The notes: generated by a model from the letters alone, not told the origin. A stretch of DNA of 64,000 nt from Flavobacterium crassostreae (GCF_001831475.1 NZ_CP017688.1:1922001-1986000), one strand, 5' to 3'. Positions 1 to 9,139 are shown, numbered from the stretch's first letter. Numbers and translations: made by a program.

Positions 1-2
1 GC

Positions 3-1454
3 AGTAATGATGGAGCAGGAAACAACCAAGATGGATTTATATGTCGTGGTGGTAGGATGTTAAATGAGGAAACGTATGAAAATTTTTGGGAACTAACCAG
101 CCGTATCCCTTCATTAGAAATACCCAATATGTCTGTAAAAGACGAAATACTAGCTTTTGATAAAGCAAACCCTACACATGCCAAATCCAGATTGGTCGAT
201 GCCAACGGAAACAAAATCTCGGTGACGGATATGGGCTTTAACACTGAGGATAGACTCCAAATGGTAAAGTTGTTTTTTTCTGATGAAAATGATTTAGATA
301 ATGTAACAATAAGAGATTGGTTTGGAGACCATTTTTTTACAACCAATTTTTGGTATATGTGGCAAACTACTTTTGCTTGGCAAGAATGGTCTAGTATATT
401 TGAGTTTCAGCGCTACATGAAACGCATGCTATTAGAATTTTCAAGAATCCACACCCTAGAGGGAGTTACCAGAACGCCTTATAACCAATTTGACTCCGTT
501 ATCTTGCCTTTAAAAACGTTTTTGGACCGTTTTGATGTAAATTTTAAACTACGCAAAACCGTTACAGATCTTGAGTTCAAAGAAACAGACGCCATTACCG
601 TTACCGAAATAAAGTGCACCAATGCCTTGGGAGAAACAGAAACCATAAAGGTTTTGGATACGGATTTAGTGTTCTTTACTAATGGTTGTATCACCGACAA
701 CTCCAATAACGGAAACTACCATACTCCAGCAAAATACCAACCAAACAATCCGCCTAGTTTTGCTTTATGGCGAAAAATTGCGGATAAAAAACCAGGTAGA
801 TTAGGAAATCCAGATCCATTTTTTGCCAAACCAGATCAAACCAAATGGTATTCTTTTACCCCAACATTTAAAGGAAACCGAATGCTAAAACTCATCGAAG
901 AGTTTACGGGAAATAAACCCGGAAGTGGTGCTTTAATTACGTTCAAAGATTCTTCGTGGAGAATGTCTATCGTTATTGCTGCTCAACCTCATTTTAAAGC
1001 ACAAGCAGAGGAGGTAACCATTCTTTGGGGATACGGACTCTATCCAGATAAAATAGGAGATTTTGTAAAAAAACCAATGATTGATTGTACCGGAGAAGAA
1101 ATCTTAACCGAGCTAATTGGGCATTTGCATTTTCAGGAGTATGAAACAGAAATCAAACAAAGCGTTATCAATGTAATTCCTTCTATGATGCCTTATATAG
1201 ATGCCTTGTTTCAACCCAGAGCCAAAACAGATCGTCCAGAGGTTGTACCGGTTGGAGCAACAAATTTTGCTCTAATTAGTCAGTTTGTAGAAATACCCGA
1301 CGATATGGTATTTACCGAAGAATACTCCGTTAGGGCAGCCAAAATAGCAGTCTATACCTTGCTAGGGCTAGACAAAGAGATACTACCAGTAACCAGCTAC
1401 TGGAAACATCCAGAGGTTTTAGCAAAAGCAATTCATACTTCTTATAGATCTTAA
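3..1454 (+). CDS. ohyA: Oleate hydratase, 5'-truncated by window edge
   Basis: FAD-dependent fatty acid hydratase that adds water to the cis-9 double bond of oleate and similar free fatty acids, giving 10-hydroxy fatty acids. The reading frame is open to the window edge, and codons before the first in-window ATG (position 57) encode DGFICRGGR, part of the family's conserved N-terminal region. The true start therefore lies upstream, and the first roughly 80-100 residues with the FAD-binding glycine motif are missing. Visible family features are the RGGRMLNEETYE block, the SRIPSLE segment and a long aromatic-rich central region. The next gene begins 12 bp after the stop, so the two are probably co-transcribed. 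Identity is from recognised family sequence; the substrate range is inferred. Confidence 0.93.
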   Translation, partial: SNDGAGNNQDGFICRGGRMLNEETYENFWELTSRIPSLEIPNMSVKDEILAFDKANPTHAKSRLVDANGNKISVTDMGFNTEDRLQMVKLFFSDENDLDNVTIRDWFGDHFFTTNFWYMWQTTFAWQEWSSIFEFQRYMKRMLLEFSRIHTLEGVTRTPYNQFDSVILPLKTFLDRFDVNFKLRKTVTDLEFKETDAITVTEIKCTNALGETETIKVLDTDLVFFTNGCITDNSNNGNYHTPAKYQPNNPPSFALWRKIADKKPGRLGNPDPFFAKPDQTKWYSFTPTFKGNRMLKLIEEFTGNKPGSGALITFKDSSWRMSIVIAAQPHFKAQAEEVTILWGYGLYPDKIGDFVKKPMIDCTGEEILTELIGHLHFQEYETEIKQSVINVIPSMMPYIDALFQPRAKTDRPEVVPVGATNFALISQFVEIPDDMVFTEEYSVRAAKIAVYTLLGLDKEILPVTSYWKHPEVLAKAIHTSYRS

Positions 1455-1466
1455 ATACTTCAAATT

Positions 1467-2366
1467 ATGACATTTAAAAATATTACCATTGCAGGAAGCG
1501 GCGTTTTGGGTTCTCAAATTGCGTTTCAAACAGCCTTTCATGGGTATTCTGTTACTCTATACGACATTACAGATGCGGCATTAGCCAAAGCCAAAACTAC
1601 TTTGCTGCAACTCAGTAAAGCATTTAAAACAGATTTAAACGCCACAGAAGCACAATTAGAAGCCACTTTTGCTAATTTAAAGTATTCTTCTAATTTAACA
1701 CAAGCTGTAAAAAATGCAGATTTATTGATTGAAGCAATACCAGAAAACCCAAAAATTAAAATAGATTTTTATCAAAAATTAGCAGCTGTTGCCCCACAAA
1801 AAACCATTTTTGCTACCAACTCATCTACTTTGTTACCTAGTGAATTTGCTGCGGCAACTGGACGTCCAGCTCAATTTGTGGCGTTGCATTTTGCTAACGA
1901 AATCTGGAAACACAACACTGCAGAAATCATGGGACATGCAGGTACTTCGACCGAAGTATTTGAGCAAACAGTAGCTTTTGCTAAATCAATTGGGATGCTT
2001 GCTTTGCCTTTGCATAAAGAGCAACCAGGTTATATTTTGAACACTCTTTTGGTGCCATTATTAAATGCTGCTACAAGTCTTTTGGTAAACCAAGTTGCAG
2101 ATGTACAGACTATCGATAAAACTTGGATGGCGGCCACGGGTGCACCAATGGGGCCTTTTGGTATTTTAGATGTAGTAGGCATTACTACAGCTTATAATAT
2201 TAATCTAATGGCTGCAAAAACCAGTAATGATCCGGTAAAGATAAAAACAGTGGCTTATCTTAAAGAAAATTTTATCGATACCCATAAATTAGGAGTGGCC
2301 ACCTCCGAAGGTTTTTATAAATATCCTAACCCAGCTTATAAAGACAAAGATTTTTTGAAGAAATAG
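1467..2366 (+). CDS. 3-hydroxyacyl-CoA dehydrogenase family protein
   Basis: NAD-dependent dehydrogenase of the 3-hydroxyacyl-CoA dehydrogenase family, 299 aa, the usual size for single-function members. The N-terminus has the Rossmann motif GSGVLG (about residues 11-16). The middle keeps the catalytic region as ALHFANEIWKHNTAEIM, with the family His and Glu present but the usual HFFNP sequence altered. The C-terminal dimerisation domain has the GAPMGPFGILD segment. It starts 12 bp after oleate hydratase, so it is probably in the same transcript. The canonical role is L-3-hydroxyacyl-CoA oxidation in beta-oxidation. Given the neighbour and the divergent active-site loop, oxidation of hydroxy fatty acids from the hydratase is a possible alternative, but that is inference. 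Confidence 0.85.
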   Translation: MTFKNITIAGSGVLGSQIAFQTAFHGYSVTLYDITDAALAKAKTTLLQLSKAFKTDLNATEAQLEATFANLKYSSNLTQAVKNADLLIEAIPENPKIKIDFYQKLAAVAPQKTIFATNSSTLLPSEFAAATGRPAQFVALHFANEIWKHNTAEIMGHAGTSTEVFEQTVAFAKSIGMLALPLHKEQPGYILNTLLVPLLNAATSLLVNQVADVQTIDKTWMAATGAPMGPFGILDVVGITTAYNINLMAAKTSNDPVKIKTVAYLKENFIDTHKLGVATSEGFYKYPNPAYKDKDFLKK

Positions 2367-2420
2367 TAGCATTCTGCTACATACTTCATGTTGTATGTCT
2401 TTGTTAGATTAAGGCAGTAT

Positions 2421-2461
2421 TAAATGCAAAACTCCAGCCGTAGCTAGAGTTTTGTATTTAA
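2421..2461. terminator. Bidirectional terminator hairpin between the dehydrogenase gene and yebC
   Basis: A 13-bp stem, AAATGCAAAACTC at 2422-2434 pairing with GAGTTTTGTATTT at 2447-2459 (one G-T pair), encloses a 12-nt loop. It lies between two convergent genes, with A/T-rich sequence on both sides, as expected for a shared intrinsic terminator. Confidence 0.7.
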
Positions 2462-2473
2462 TTATAAAGCAAT

Positions 2474-3187
2474 TTAGGCTTCTTCCATGGTGTGGTAAAC
2501 GTTCATTACGTCATCATCCTCTTCCAGCTTTTCAATCAATTTTTCTACGTCTGCCATTTCGACTTCGGATAGTTTTTTGGTGATTTGCGGAATTCTTTCA
2601 AAACCAGAAGATAGAATTTCTAAATTACGGTTTTCTAGCTCTTTTTGGATGGTTCCAAAATTAGTAAAAGGGGCATAAATTAAAATACCATCTTCGTCTT
2701 CAAAAACCTCTTCGGCACCAAAATCAATTAATTCTAACTCTAATTCTTCGGCATCGAGTCCTTCTGCAGGGATACGAAAGTTGCAGGTATGATCAAACAT
2801 AAACTCCACAGAACCTTGTGTTCCCATGGTGCCGTTGCATTTGTTAAAATAACTTCGAACATTAGCAACTGTTCTATTGTTGTTGTCTGTAGCGGTTTCA
2901 ATCAATAATGCAATACCGTGTGGAGCATAGCCTTCAAAAAGAACTTCTTTGTAATTTTCGGTATCTTTATCGGTGGCTTTTTTGATAGCACGCTCTACAT
3001 TATCTTTAGGCATATTTGCTGCCTTGGCATTTTGGATAACTGCTCTTAATCTTGAATTGGCATCTGGATTTGGACCACCTTCTTTAACGGCCATCACAAT
3101 ATCTTTTCCAATTCGGGTAAATGCTTTGGCCATTGCGGACCAACGTTTCATTTTTCTACCTTTTCTGAATTCAAACGCTCTTCCCAT
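2474..3187 (-). CDS. yebC: YebC/PmpR family protein
   Basis: Cytoplasmic TACO1/YebC-family protein, 237 aa, the normal family length. The family has long been annotated as a transcriptional regulator; recent work links some members to translation of difficult peptides. The sequence starts MGRAFEFRKGRK, the typical N-terminus, and has conserved blocks GGPNPDANSRLR and NMPKDNVERAIKKA, followed by a glycine-rich EGYAPHGIALLIE segment and an acidic C-terminus. The ATG at 3187 is chosen because it begins the conserved motif. A TAnnTTTG-type -7 box lies at 3219-3212 on the minus strand, so it can be transcribed separately from the gcvT gene 60 bp upstream. Confidence 0.95.
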   Translation of the reverse strand: MGRAFEFRKGRKMKRWSAMAKAFTRIGKDIVMAVKEGGPNPDANSRLRAVIQNAKAANMPKDNVERAIKKATDKDTENYKEVLFEGYAPHGIALLIETATDNNNRTVANVRSYFNKCNGTMGTQGSVEFMFDHTCNFRIPAEGLDAEELELELIDFGAEEVFEDEDGILIYAPFTNFGTIQKELENRNLEILSSGFERIPQITKKLSEVEMADVEKLIEKLEEDDDVMNVYHTMEEA

Positions 3188-3211
3188 TTATAAGTTTGTT
3201 ATTTTGAGCTG

Positions 3212-3219
3212 CAAAAATA
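3212..3219 (-). promoter_or_regulatory. -7 box for yebC
   Basis: Reads TATTTTTG on the minus strand, an exact TAnnTTTG box of the Bacteroidota primary sigma factor, 25 nt upstream of the yebC start. No clear TTG was seen at the expected -33 distance, so this is a partial match. Confidence 0.4.
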
Positions 3220-3247
3220 CATGGATTATGCAGGTTATAAAATCATT

Positions 3248-4330
3248 TTATTTTTTATAAAAAGGTAGTTTAACCACTGTTGCGGCAACATCATTTTTAC
3301 GTATTCTAATAAAAATAGCACTATCCACAGCACTATTGGCAACGGTAACATATCCTAATCCAATTCCTTTATTCATTGATGGAGACATGGTTCCAGAGGT
3401 TACAATTCCAATTACGGTACCGTTGGCATCTACAATCTCATAATCGTGTCTTGGAACGGCACGTTCTTGCATTTCGAAGGCTACTAATTTTCTGGTTACT
3501 CCAGCTTCTTTTTGCTTTTTTAGGTTTTCAGAATTGGTAAATTCTTTTGTAAATTTGGTAATCCAACCTAAACCAGCCTCTAATGGCGAAGTAGTGTCAC
3601 TAATATCGTTTCCGTATAGACAGAATCCCATCTCCAAACGTAAGGTATCTCTGGCAGCTAAACCAATTGGTTTGATCCCAAAAGCTGCACCCGCCTCAAA
3701 AACTTTGTTCCAGATTTGTTCTGCATCGCTGTTTTTGCAATAAATCTCAAAACCACCGGATCCAGTGTATCCTGTTGCAGATATTATTACGTCATCAAAT
3801 CCTGCAAAATCAGCTACTTTAAAGTGGTAATACGGAATGGTTGCTAAATCCACAGAAGATAAAGATTGCATGGCCTCTACCGCTTTAGGTCCTTGAATGG
3901 CTAGTAAAGAGTAGTCTTCGGAAAGGTTTTTCATCGCTACTCCTAAATCATTTTTGGACGAAATCCAGTTCCAGTCTTTGTCTATATTAGAAGCATTTAC
4001 TACCAAAAGGTATTTTTCTTCCTCCATTTTGTAAATGATTAAATCATCTACAACACCACCGTTGTCATTTGGCAAACAAGAATATTGTGCTCTACCTACC
4101 GTTAATACAGCAGCATCATTAGAGGTTACTTTTTGAATTAAAGCCAAGGCATTTGGGCCTTCGAGCAAAAATTCTCCCATGTGAGAAACATCAAAAACAC
4201 CCACGGCATTACGTACGGTTTCGTGTTCGGCATTTACTCCTTCATATAATATTGGCATGTTGTAACCAGCAAACGGAAGCATTTTTGCTCCCAAACTTTC
4301 GTGTATGTGCGTAAGGGCAGTATTTTTCAT
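3248..4330 (-). CDS. gcvT: Glycine cleavage system aminomethyltransferase (T-protein)
   Basis: The T-protein transfers the methylene group from aminomethylated H-protein to tetrahydrofolate and releases ammonia, in the cytoplasmic glycine cleavage complex. The 360-aa length is normal. Visible family segments include the N-terminal [14 protein letters not shown], the [11 protein letters not shown] block around residues 43-53, [11 protein letters not shown], and [14 protein letters not shown] in the centre. The C-terminal barrel has [15 protein letters not shown] and [19 protein letters not shown]. The other gcv genes are not in this window, which is common in Flavobacteriaceae. yebC lies 60 bp downstream on the same strand. 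I looked for a glycine riboswitch in the 264-bp upstream gap and saw none. Confidence 0.97.
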   Translation of the reverse strand: MKNTALTHIHESLGAKMLPFAGYNMPILYEGVNAEHETVRNAVGVFDVSHMGEFLLEGPNALALIQKVTSNDAAVLTVGRAQYSCLPNDNGGVVDDLIIYKMEEEKYLLVVNASNIDKDWNWISSKNDLGVAMKNLSEDYSLLAIQGPKAVEAMQSLSSVDLATIPYYHFKVADFAGFDDVIISATGYTGSGGFEIYCKNSDAEQIWNKVFEAGAAFGIKPIGLAARDTLRLEMGFCLYGNDISDTTSPLEAGLGWITKFTKEFTNSENLKKQKEAGVTRKLVAFEMQERAVPRHDYEIVDANGTVIGIVTSGTMSPSMNKGIGLGYVTVANSAVDSAIFIRIRKNDVAATVVKLPFYKK

Positions 4331-4594
4331 TGTTTTTGTATATAAAATTTGAAGTGGCTAATTTATTCAAAATTTATTATATCTATAGCATTTCTGTTTA
4401 AATTTACGGTTTTTTGCCAACGGTTTTTGCTTATGGTTGCTAATTGGTGCTTTGGCAGGCTTAAAACTAGAGACGCTTCTGTTGGATTAGGTTTTGGTGT
4501 TTTTGAAATTTAAAAGGGCTTGTTTTGGATTTTAATACCTAAAAAGACGTTTTGGTTTAGGTTTTATTTTGTATTTTTAGAAAAATAAATAAAA

Positions 4595-5449
4595 ATGAAA
4601 CAAGCGGTTGTTTTGGATAAAGCAGAAATAGTAAAACGCTATAAACCCATAGATCCTCAAACACACAAAGGCATGCAAGGGCATGCATTGATTATAGCCG
4701 GAAGCTATGGCAAAATGGGGGCGGCGGTTTTGGCTTCAAAATCCTGTCTTAAAACAGGTTGTGGGCTGGTAACGGCTCTGGTGCCTAAATGTGGTTATGA
4801 AATTCTGCAAATAGCAAATCCCGAGGTTATGACCCTTACGGACAAAAAGGAGCAATACCTCTCTGATATTAAAATGGCTATAAAACCACAGGCTATAGCT
4901 ATTGGACCGGGTTTGGGGCAGCATATTGTTACCCAAAAGGCGGTTTTGGATTTTTTAAAAACCAATAGAATACCGTTAGTATTGGACGCAGATGCTTTGA
5001 ATATTTTGGCTTGTAATAAAGCTTGGTTTTCGGTGTTGTTGCCAAAAACAATACTCACACCGCATCCTAAGGAGCTAGAAAGGCTGCTTGGAGAATGGCA
5101 TACCGAAGAAGAAAAATTCCAGAAGACACGTGCCTTTGTGTGCCAATATGATTTGATCGTGGTTATGAAAGGTGCTCCTACTTATATCTTTACTCCTGAT
5201 GCAGTATATGTTAACACTACCGGAAATGCTGCTCTAGCAACTGCTGGCAGCGGTGATGTTTTGACCGGCATGCTAACGAGTTTGTTGGCACAAGGCTACT
5301 CTGCCACAGATGCGGCACTACTTGGGGTGTACCTTCATGGTCTAACGGCTACTATAGCTTTGCCTAAGACTGGATACCAATCTTTTACGGCTACAACTAT
5401 TTTGAAAAATATTGGAAAAGCGTTTTTGAGTTTAGAAAACCAGCTGTAG
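4595..5449 (+). CDS. nnrD: ADP/ATP-dependent NAD(P)H-hydrate dehydratase
   Basis: Repairs NADHX and NADPHX, the hydrated damage products of nicotinamide cofactors, using ADP or ATP. It is a stand-alone ribokinase-like (YjeF C-terminal) domain of 284 aa. It lacks the N-terminal NAD(P)HX epimerase domain that is fused in E. coli Nnr, so any epimerase must be encoded elsewhere. Visible motifs are AGSYGKMGAA near residues 35-44, AIGPGLGQ at 102-109, LDADALN at 130-136, TPHPKE at 155-160, and the nucleotide-binding AGSGDVLTG at 217-225. The stop codon is directly adjacent to the end of the convergent GNAT gene, with no intergenic base. Confidence 0.94.
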   Translation: MKQAVVLDKAEIVKRYKPIDPQTHKGMQGHALIIAGSYGKMGAAVLASKSCLKTGCGLVTALVPKCGYEILQIANPEVMTLTDKKEQYLSDIKMAIKPQAIAIGPGLGQHIVTQKAVLDFLKTNRIPLVLDADALNILACNKAWFSVLLPKTILTPHPKELERLLGEWHTEEEKFQKTRAFVCQYDLIVVMKGAPTYIFTPDAVYVNTTGNAALATAGSGDVLTGMLTSLLAQGYSATDAALLGVYLHGLTATIALPKTGYQSFTATTILKNIGKAFLSLENQL

Positions 5450-5953
5450 TTAGCATATTTTTTTTTCTAAAAAGACAAATTCTAGGGGTTTTTGATCAAT
5501 AGAATCGGTTGGGTTTGGGAATGCTTCTCTGGCTCCTGTGGCCACATATCCATGACGCTGGTACCAAGCAAGTAACTCTTCTCGGACTGAAATTACGGTC
5601 ATCTCTATGGTGTTTAGCCCTAAGGCGCGTGCGTGCTGTTCGGCGGCTTGTAGCAATTGTTTTCCTAAGCCTTTGTTTTGAAAGCTTGGGGATACAGTGA
5701 GCATTCCTAAATAGAGTTGGTGGTCTTTTTGGGTTACTAAAACGCAACCCAAGATTTGATTGTTTTGGGTGTATTTTAATAGAGTATGGATGGGGTTGGA
5801 GAGGATTTGGTTTAGTTCTTCGGGAGTGGTTCTATTGCCTTTTAGTATATAGGCTTCGGTGGTCCACCCTTGTTTGGCGGTTTCGCCACGGTATGCTGCA
5901 TTTATTAGGCAATTTAATGCTAAACTATCGTTTGGATTGGCTGGGGTAATCAT
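5450..5953 (-). CDS. GNAT family N-acetyltransferase
   Basis: Acetyl-CoA-dependent acyltransferase of unknown substrate, 167 aa. The domain carries a clear GNAT core: GMLTVSPSFQNKGLGKQLLQAAEQHA, with the acetyl-CoA pyrophosphate-binding motif QNKGLGK, then LNTIEMTVISVREELLAWYQRHGYVATG, the conserved beta5-alpha4 region. I place the start at the ATG at 5953 (MITPANPND). Upstream in-frame starts would run through a terminator hairpin and into the 3' end of the YceI gene. The gene is convergent with nnrD with zero spacing. No substrate can be assigned. Confidence 0.85.
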   Translation of the reverse strand: MITPANPNDSLALNCLINAAYRGETAKQGWTTEAYILKGNRTTPEELNQILSNPIHTLLKYTQNNQILGCVLVTQKDHQLYLGMLTVSPSFQNKGLGKQLLQAAEQHARALGLNTIEMTVISVREELLAWYQRHGYVATGAREAFPNPTDSIDQKPLEFVFLEKKIC

Positions 5954-5998
5954 GTTAGTGGGTTGTTTTGAGGCAGGATAGTGGGTTGGTGCTAAAAT

Positions 5999-6036
5999 AA
6001 AGACTACTGCACGTGAGGGAATTGCAGTAGTCTTTT
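5999..6036 (-). terminator. Intrinsic terminator after the YceI gene
   Basis: A perfect 12-bp stem, AAAGACTACTGC at 5999-6010 with GCAGTAGTCTTT at 6024-6035, and a 13-nt loop. On the minus strand it follows the YceI gene and is followed by a T-rich stretch, so it should end that transcript before the GNAT gene. Confidence 0.75.
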
Positions 6037-6086
6037 GGGAATAGTATGGGTTTTGTAAATCTAATATAGATCCACTGTAATTTTTT

Positions 6087-6746
6087 CTAATTTTTGTGTA
6101 ACAAAACCTCGGCATGTAGGGCAACTTCGTTCCATGTTTTGCTAACGCCATCTTTGCCGGTATGCAAGGCTAGGCAGGCTTTGTTGATGGCGGCTACGGC
6201 GGCTAGAGCATCCCAGTTTTCTAAATGCATTATGCCATCAAAGCTTAATTTGGTGTCTGTATTTGCGGTGTATTTTAGAGGGATGTTGGCTGTTTTTCCG
6301 TTTAGGGTTACGTCAATGGAGCATTGGTTGTTGTCTGCTACTTTGAATACTCCTGAGATGAGTTGGGTGTTTTTCATGGTTCCAAAAAAGAATTTTAGGA
6401 TTTTTGGATCGCGTGTTCCTGAGGCGTCGTTGGTATATAGACTCTTTACGGGAATGCTAAATTGGGTGCCGTGGAGTGCCTCTAGTGCTGTTTTTGCTTG
6501 TTTGGTGTTGGTGAGGTTTATTTTTTGAAAGCTGCCTTTTACGGCTACTTTGTCGGTGGTTTTGTAGGCGGTAAAGTTTACGGTGGTTGCGCTGTCTATA
6601 ATTTGGTAGCTGTTGGCTGTGTTGGTTTCGGGTTGGGTGGTTGTTGTGGCTGCTGGGGTTGGTTCTGGGGTGTTTTTGGGGGTTTCTTTGCAGCTAATTG
6701 CGGTAAGGGTTAGTAGGCTTAGGGCAAGGTGTTTTAGGTTTTTCAT
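6087..6746 (-). CDS. YceI family lipoprotein
   Basis: Secreted lipocalin-like protein of the YceI family, 219 aa. Family members bind polyprenyl or other lipophilic molecules; a precise function here is unknown. The N-terminus is a lipoprotein signal peptide with lipobox TAISC (Cys19), followed by a Thr/Pro/Ala-rich linker of about 25 residues and then the YceI domain (YQIIDSATTVNFTAYKTTDKVAVKGSF). The domain ends close to the C-terminus with NEVALHAEVLLH. It is probably membrane-anchored and faces the periplasm or cell surface. It appears monocistronic, with a terminator at 5999-6036. Confidence 0.88.
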   Translation of the reverse strand: MKNLKHLALSLLTLTAISCKETPKNTPEPTPAATTTTQPETNTANSYQIIDSATTVNFTAYKTTDKVAVKGSFQKINLTNTKQAKTALEALHGTQFSIPVKSLYTNDASGTRDPKILKFFFGTMKNTQLISGVFKVADNNQCSIDVTLNGKTANIPLKYTANTDTKLSFDGIMHLENWDALAAVAAINKACLALHTGKDGVSKTWNEVALHAEVLLHKN

Positions 6747-6948
6747 GGTGTTTGTGGGTTTTAGTGTTTGGAGGTAAAATTAAGGATATTTTGTGGGAGA
6801 TTAGTATTTTGGTGCTTGTTTATGGGGGTAATTTAATGTTAAATCCTACGTAATATTGTGTTAAGATATGTAGGCTTTGTATGGGGTTTGGTGTTTTGTG
6901 ATTACTTTTAGGGTATTTTTAGGTTTTGTTTTGGGTGTTGGTGGGGTT

Positions 6949-7027
6949 TTAGCCCAGATAGTAGCGGCATCCTTTGGGTTCTTTCTTTAAGAACCTAAAG
7001 ATATAGCGGATAGCTGGAATTGCTCCT
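6949..7027 (-). repeat. Dispersed hairpin repeat, copy 1
   Basis: Read on the minus strand, it begins AGGAGCAATTCCAGCTATCC, has a central hairpin (TTTAGGTTCTTAAAG pairing with CTTTAAGAACC-type sequence), and ends GATGCCGCTACTATCTGGGC. It matches the conserved arms of the copies at 15831, 28342, 37602, 51121 and 52954, and lies between YceI and the dnaK regulatory region. Confidence 0.85.
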
Positions 7028-7053
7028 GAAAAGTAAAGAAGGATTGCTGTAAC

Positions 7054-7145
7054 TGACACTTTTGGGACGGGATGAATAGCAATGACAGGGAGCTGAAAAT
7101 GTCATCTTGGCAGTTTGTTTTGCCACAGAAGTATAAAAACTGACA
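7054..7145 (+). promoter_or_regulatory. Candidate activator-binding region (UAS) upstream of dnaK
   Basis: A cluster of TGACA/TGTCA half-sites lies 20-115 bp upstream of the sigma-54 promoter: TGACA at 7054-7058, ATGACA at 7082-7087 facing TGTCAT at 7100-7105 (inverted repeat), TTGGCA at 7107-7112 facing TTGCCA at 7120-7125, and TGACA at 7141-7145. Sigma-54 promoters need an enhancer-bound activator, and these symmetrical sites are plausible binding positions. The assignment is inference; no activator is encoded nearby. Confidence 0.4.
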
Positions 7146-7165
7146 ATTGATATATGGGTTTTGTG

Positions 7166-7182
7166 TTGGCACAAAGATTGCT
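7166..7182 (+). promoter_or_regulatory. Sigma-54 (-24/-12) promoter of dnaK
   Basis: TTGGCAC-N5-TTGCT matches the RpoN consensus TGGCAC-N5-TTGCW at every conserved position: the GG of the -24 box is at 7168-7169 and the GC of the -12 box at 7180-7181. The predicted start is near 7193, giving a leader of about 43 nt before the dnaK ATG at 7236. No equally good TTG/TAnnTTTG promoter is visible in the gap. Confidence 0.8.
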
Positions 7183-7235
7183 TTATAGTCTGCAAGTAAT
7201 TAAAACAAGTATACATTAAATTAAATATATTAAAA

Positions 7236-9119
7236 ATGGGTAAAATAATCGGAATTGATTTAGGTACGACAAACTCTTGTGTTTCTGTAATGGAAGGTAA
7301 TGAAGCAGTTGTTATTCCTAATGCAGAAGGAAAAAGAACTACACCATCTATCATCGCTTTTGTTGAAGGTGGAGAAATTAAAGTAGGAGATCCTGCAAAA
7401 AGACAAGCGGTAACAAATCCTACTAAAACAATTGCTTCTATTAAACGTTTTATGGGACAAGGTTTTGGTGAGGTTTCGGCTGAAGCAAAAAGAGTTTCGT
7501 ACAAAATTGTAAAAGGGGACAACAATACGCCACGTGTGGATATTGATGGTCGTTTATACACTGCACAAGAATTGTCTGCAATGACGCTTCAAAAAATGAA
7601 AAAAACGGCCGAAGACTATTTAGGTCAAACCGTGACAGAAGCCGTTATTACGGTTCCTGCTTATTTTAATGATGCACAACGTCAGGCTACTAAAGAGGCT
7701 GGTGAAATTGCTGGTCTTAAAGTAATGCGTATCATCAATGAGCCAACTGCTGCGGCACTTGCTTATGGATTGGACAAAAAAGGAACGGATCAAAAAATCG
7801 CTGTTTATGATTTAGGTGGGGGTACTTTTGATATTTCTGTTTTGGAATTAGGAGACGGTGTTTTTGAGGTTTTATCTACAAATGGAGATACTCACTTAGG
7901 TGGAGATGATTTTGACCACGAAATTATTGACTGGTTAGCGGATGCATTTAAAGAAGAAGAAGGTATTGACTTGCGTTTAGACCCAATGTCTTTACAACGT
8001 TTGAAAGAAGCTGCTGAGAAAGCAAAGATTGAATTGTCTTCTTCTACAGAAACTGAAATCAACTTGCCTTACGTAACTGCTACAGCTTCTGGGCCTAAGC
8101 ACTTAGTTAAAAAATTATCTAGAGCGCAGTTTGAAAAATTAACAGATTCTTTAGTGAAACGTTCTATGGCACCAGTTGCTAGAGCGCTTAAAGATGCTGG
8201 TTTATCTGTTTCGGATATTGACGAAGTTATCTTGGTTGGTGGATCTACACGTATGCCAAAAATTGCTGAAGAAGTTGAAAAATTCTTTGGTAAAAAAGCG
8301 TCTAAAGGAGTTAATCCTGATGAGGTTGTTGCTATTGGAGCAGCTATCCAAGGTGGGGTTCTTTCTGGAGATGTAAAAGATGTATTGTTACTAGATGTAA
8401 CGCCATTATCTTTAGGTATTGAAACTATGGGTGGTGTAATGACTACTTTAATTGAGTCTAACACAACTATACCTACCAAAAAATCGCAAGTTTTCTCAAC
8501 TGCTGCAGATTCTCAACCAACGGTTGAATTACATGTATTGCAAGGAGCTAGAGCAATGGCTGCGGATAACAAAACTATTGGTCGTTTTAACTTAGATGGT
8601 ATTCCACCAGCACCAAGAGGAGTTCCACAAATTGAAGTAACGTTTGATATTGATGCCAATGGTATCATCAAGGTATCGGCTACAGATAAAGGAACTGGAA
8701 AATCTCACGATATCCGTATTGAGGCTTCTTCTGGATTAACATCTGAAGAAATTGAAAAAATGAAGCAAGATGCAGAAGCTAATGCTGAATCGGACAAAAT
8801 TGCAAGATCTAGAGCAGAGAAATTAAACGAAGCGGATGGAATGATCTTTCAAACGGAAACGCAATTGAAAGAAATTGGAGATAAATTAGCGGATGATCAT
8901 AAAGTTGCTGTAGAATATGCATTGACTGAATTGAGAATGGCACACCAATCTCAAGATCTTACTGCTATCCAAACGGCACTTGATAACATCAACGCTGCTT
9001 GGAAAACTGCTACCGAAGCGATGTACGCACAAGGAGAGCAAGGTCAAGCTGCTGCAGAGCCACAAGCTGCTGCAGAAACAGATAATGTTCAAGATGTAGA
9101 TTACGAAGAAGTAAAATAA
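7236..9119 (+). CDS. dnaK: Molecular chaperone DnaK (Hsp70)
   Basis: ATP-driven Hsp70 chaperone that works with DnaJ and GrpE in protein folding and stress recovery. The 627-aa protein has the full domain set. The ATPase domain has GIDLGTTNS (6-14), [12 protein letters not shown] (168-179) and DLGGGTFD (192-199), with [10 protein letters not shown] further on. The interdomain linker has the [14 protein letters not shown] signature. A substrate-binding domain and an alpha-helical lid follow, ending in the family-typical EEVK. dnaJ and grpE are not adjacent. Expression probably depends on the sigma-54 promoter at 7166-7182, which suggests activator-controlled induction. A strong intrinsic terminator follows at 9212-9246. 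Confidence 0.99.
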   Translation: MGKIIGIDLGTTNSCVSVMEGNEAVVIPNAEGKRTTPSIIAFVEGGEIKVGDPAKRQAVTNPTKTIASIKRFMGQGFGEVSAEAKRVSYKIVKGDNNTPRVDIDGRLYTAQELSAMTLQKMKKTAEDYLGQTVTEAVITVPAYFNDAQRQATKEAGEIAGLKVMRIINEPTAAALAYGLDKKGTDQKIAVYDLGGGTFDISVLELGDGVFEVLSTNGDTHLGGDDFDHEIIDWLADAFKEEEGIDLRLDPMSLQRLKEAAEKAKIELSSSTETEINLPYVTATASGPKHLVKKLSRAQFEKLTDSLVKRSMAPVARALKDAGLSVSDIDEVILVGGSTRMPKIAEEVEKFFGKKASKGVNPDEVVAIGAAIQGGVLSGDVKDVLLLDVTPLSLGIETMGGVMTTLIESNTTIPTKKSQVFSTAADSQPTVELHVLQGARAMAADNKTIGRFNLDGIPPAPRGVPQIEVTFDIDANGIIKVSATDKGTGKSHDIRIEASSGLTSEEIEKMKQDAEANAESDKIARSRAEKLNEADGMIFQTETQLKEIGDKLADDHKVAVEYALTELRMAHQSQDLTAIQTALDNINAAWKTATEAMYAQGEQGQAAAEPQAAAETDNVQDVDYEEVK

Positions 9120-9139
9120 TTAGGCACCCGCAAGCGCAC

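Noticed and set aside
57..1454. ATG at 57 as the true start of oleate hydratase
   Set aside because: The frame is open to the window edge and the upstream codons (DGFICRGGR) are conserved family sequence.
4331..4594. Glycine riboswitch upstream of gcvT
   Set aside because: I scanned the minus strand for the paired glycine aptamer cores and saw none; the gap is simple A/T-rich sequence.
6094..6713. Plus-strand frames over the YceI gene
   Set aside because: Low-complexity shadow (Gly/Val/Cys-rich) opposite a clear lipoprotein gene.
7186..7235. CIRCE (HrcA) operator upstream of dnaK
   Set aside because: No TTAGCACTC-N9-GAGTGCTAA inverted repeat was found in the gap.
8069..8479. 136-aa open frame opposite dnaK
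   Set aside because: Fully antisense to a conserved core gene; its composition is the complement of dnaK codon use, and no domain is seen.
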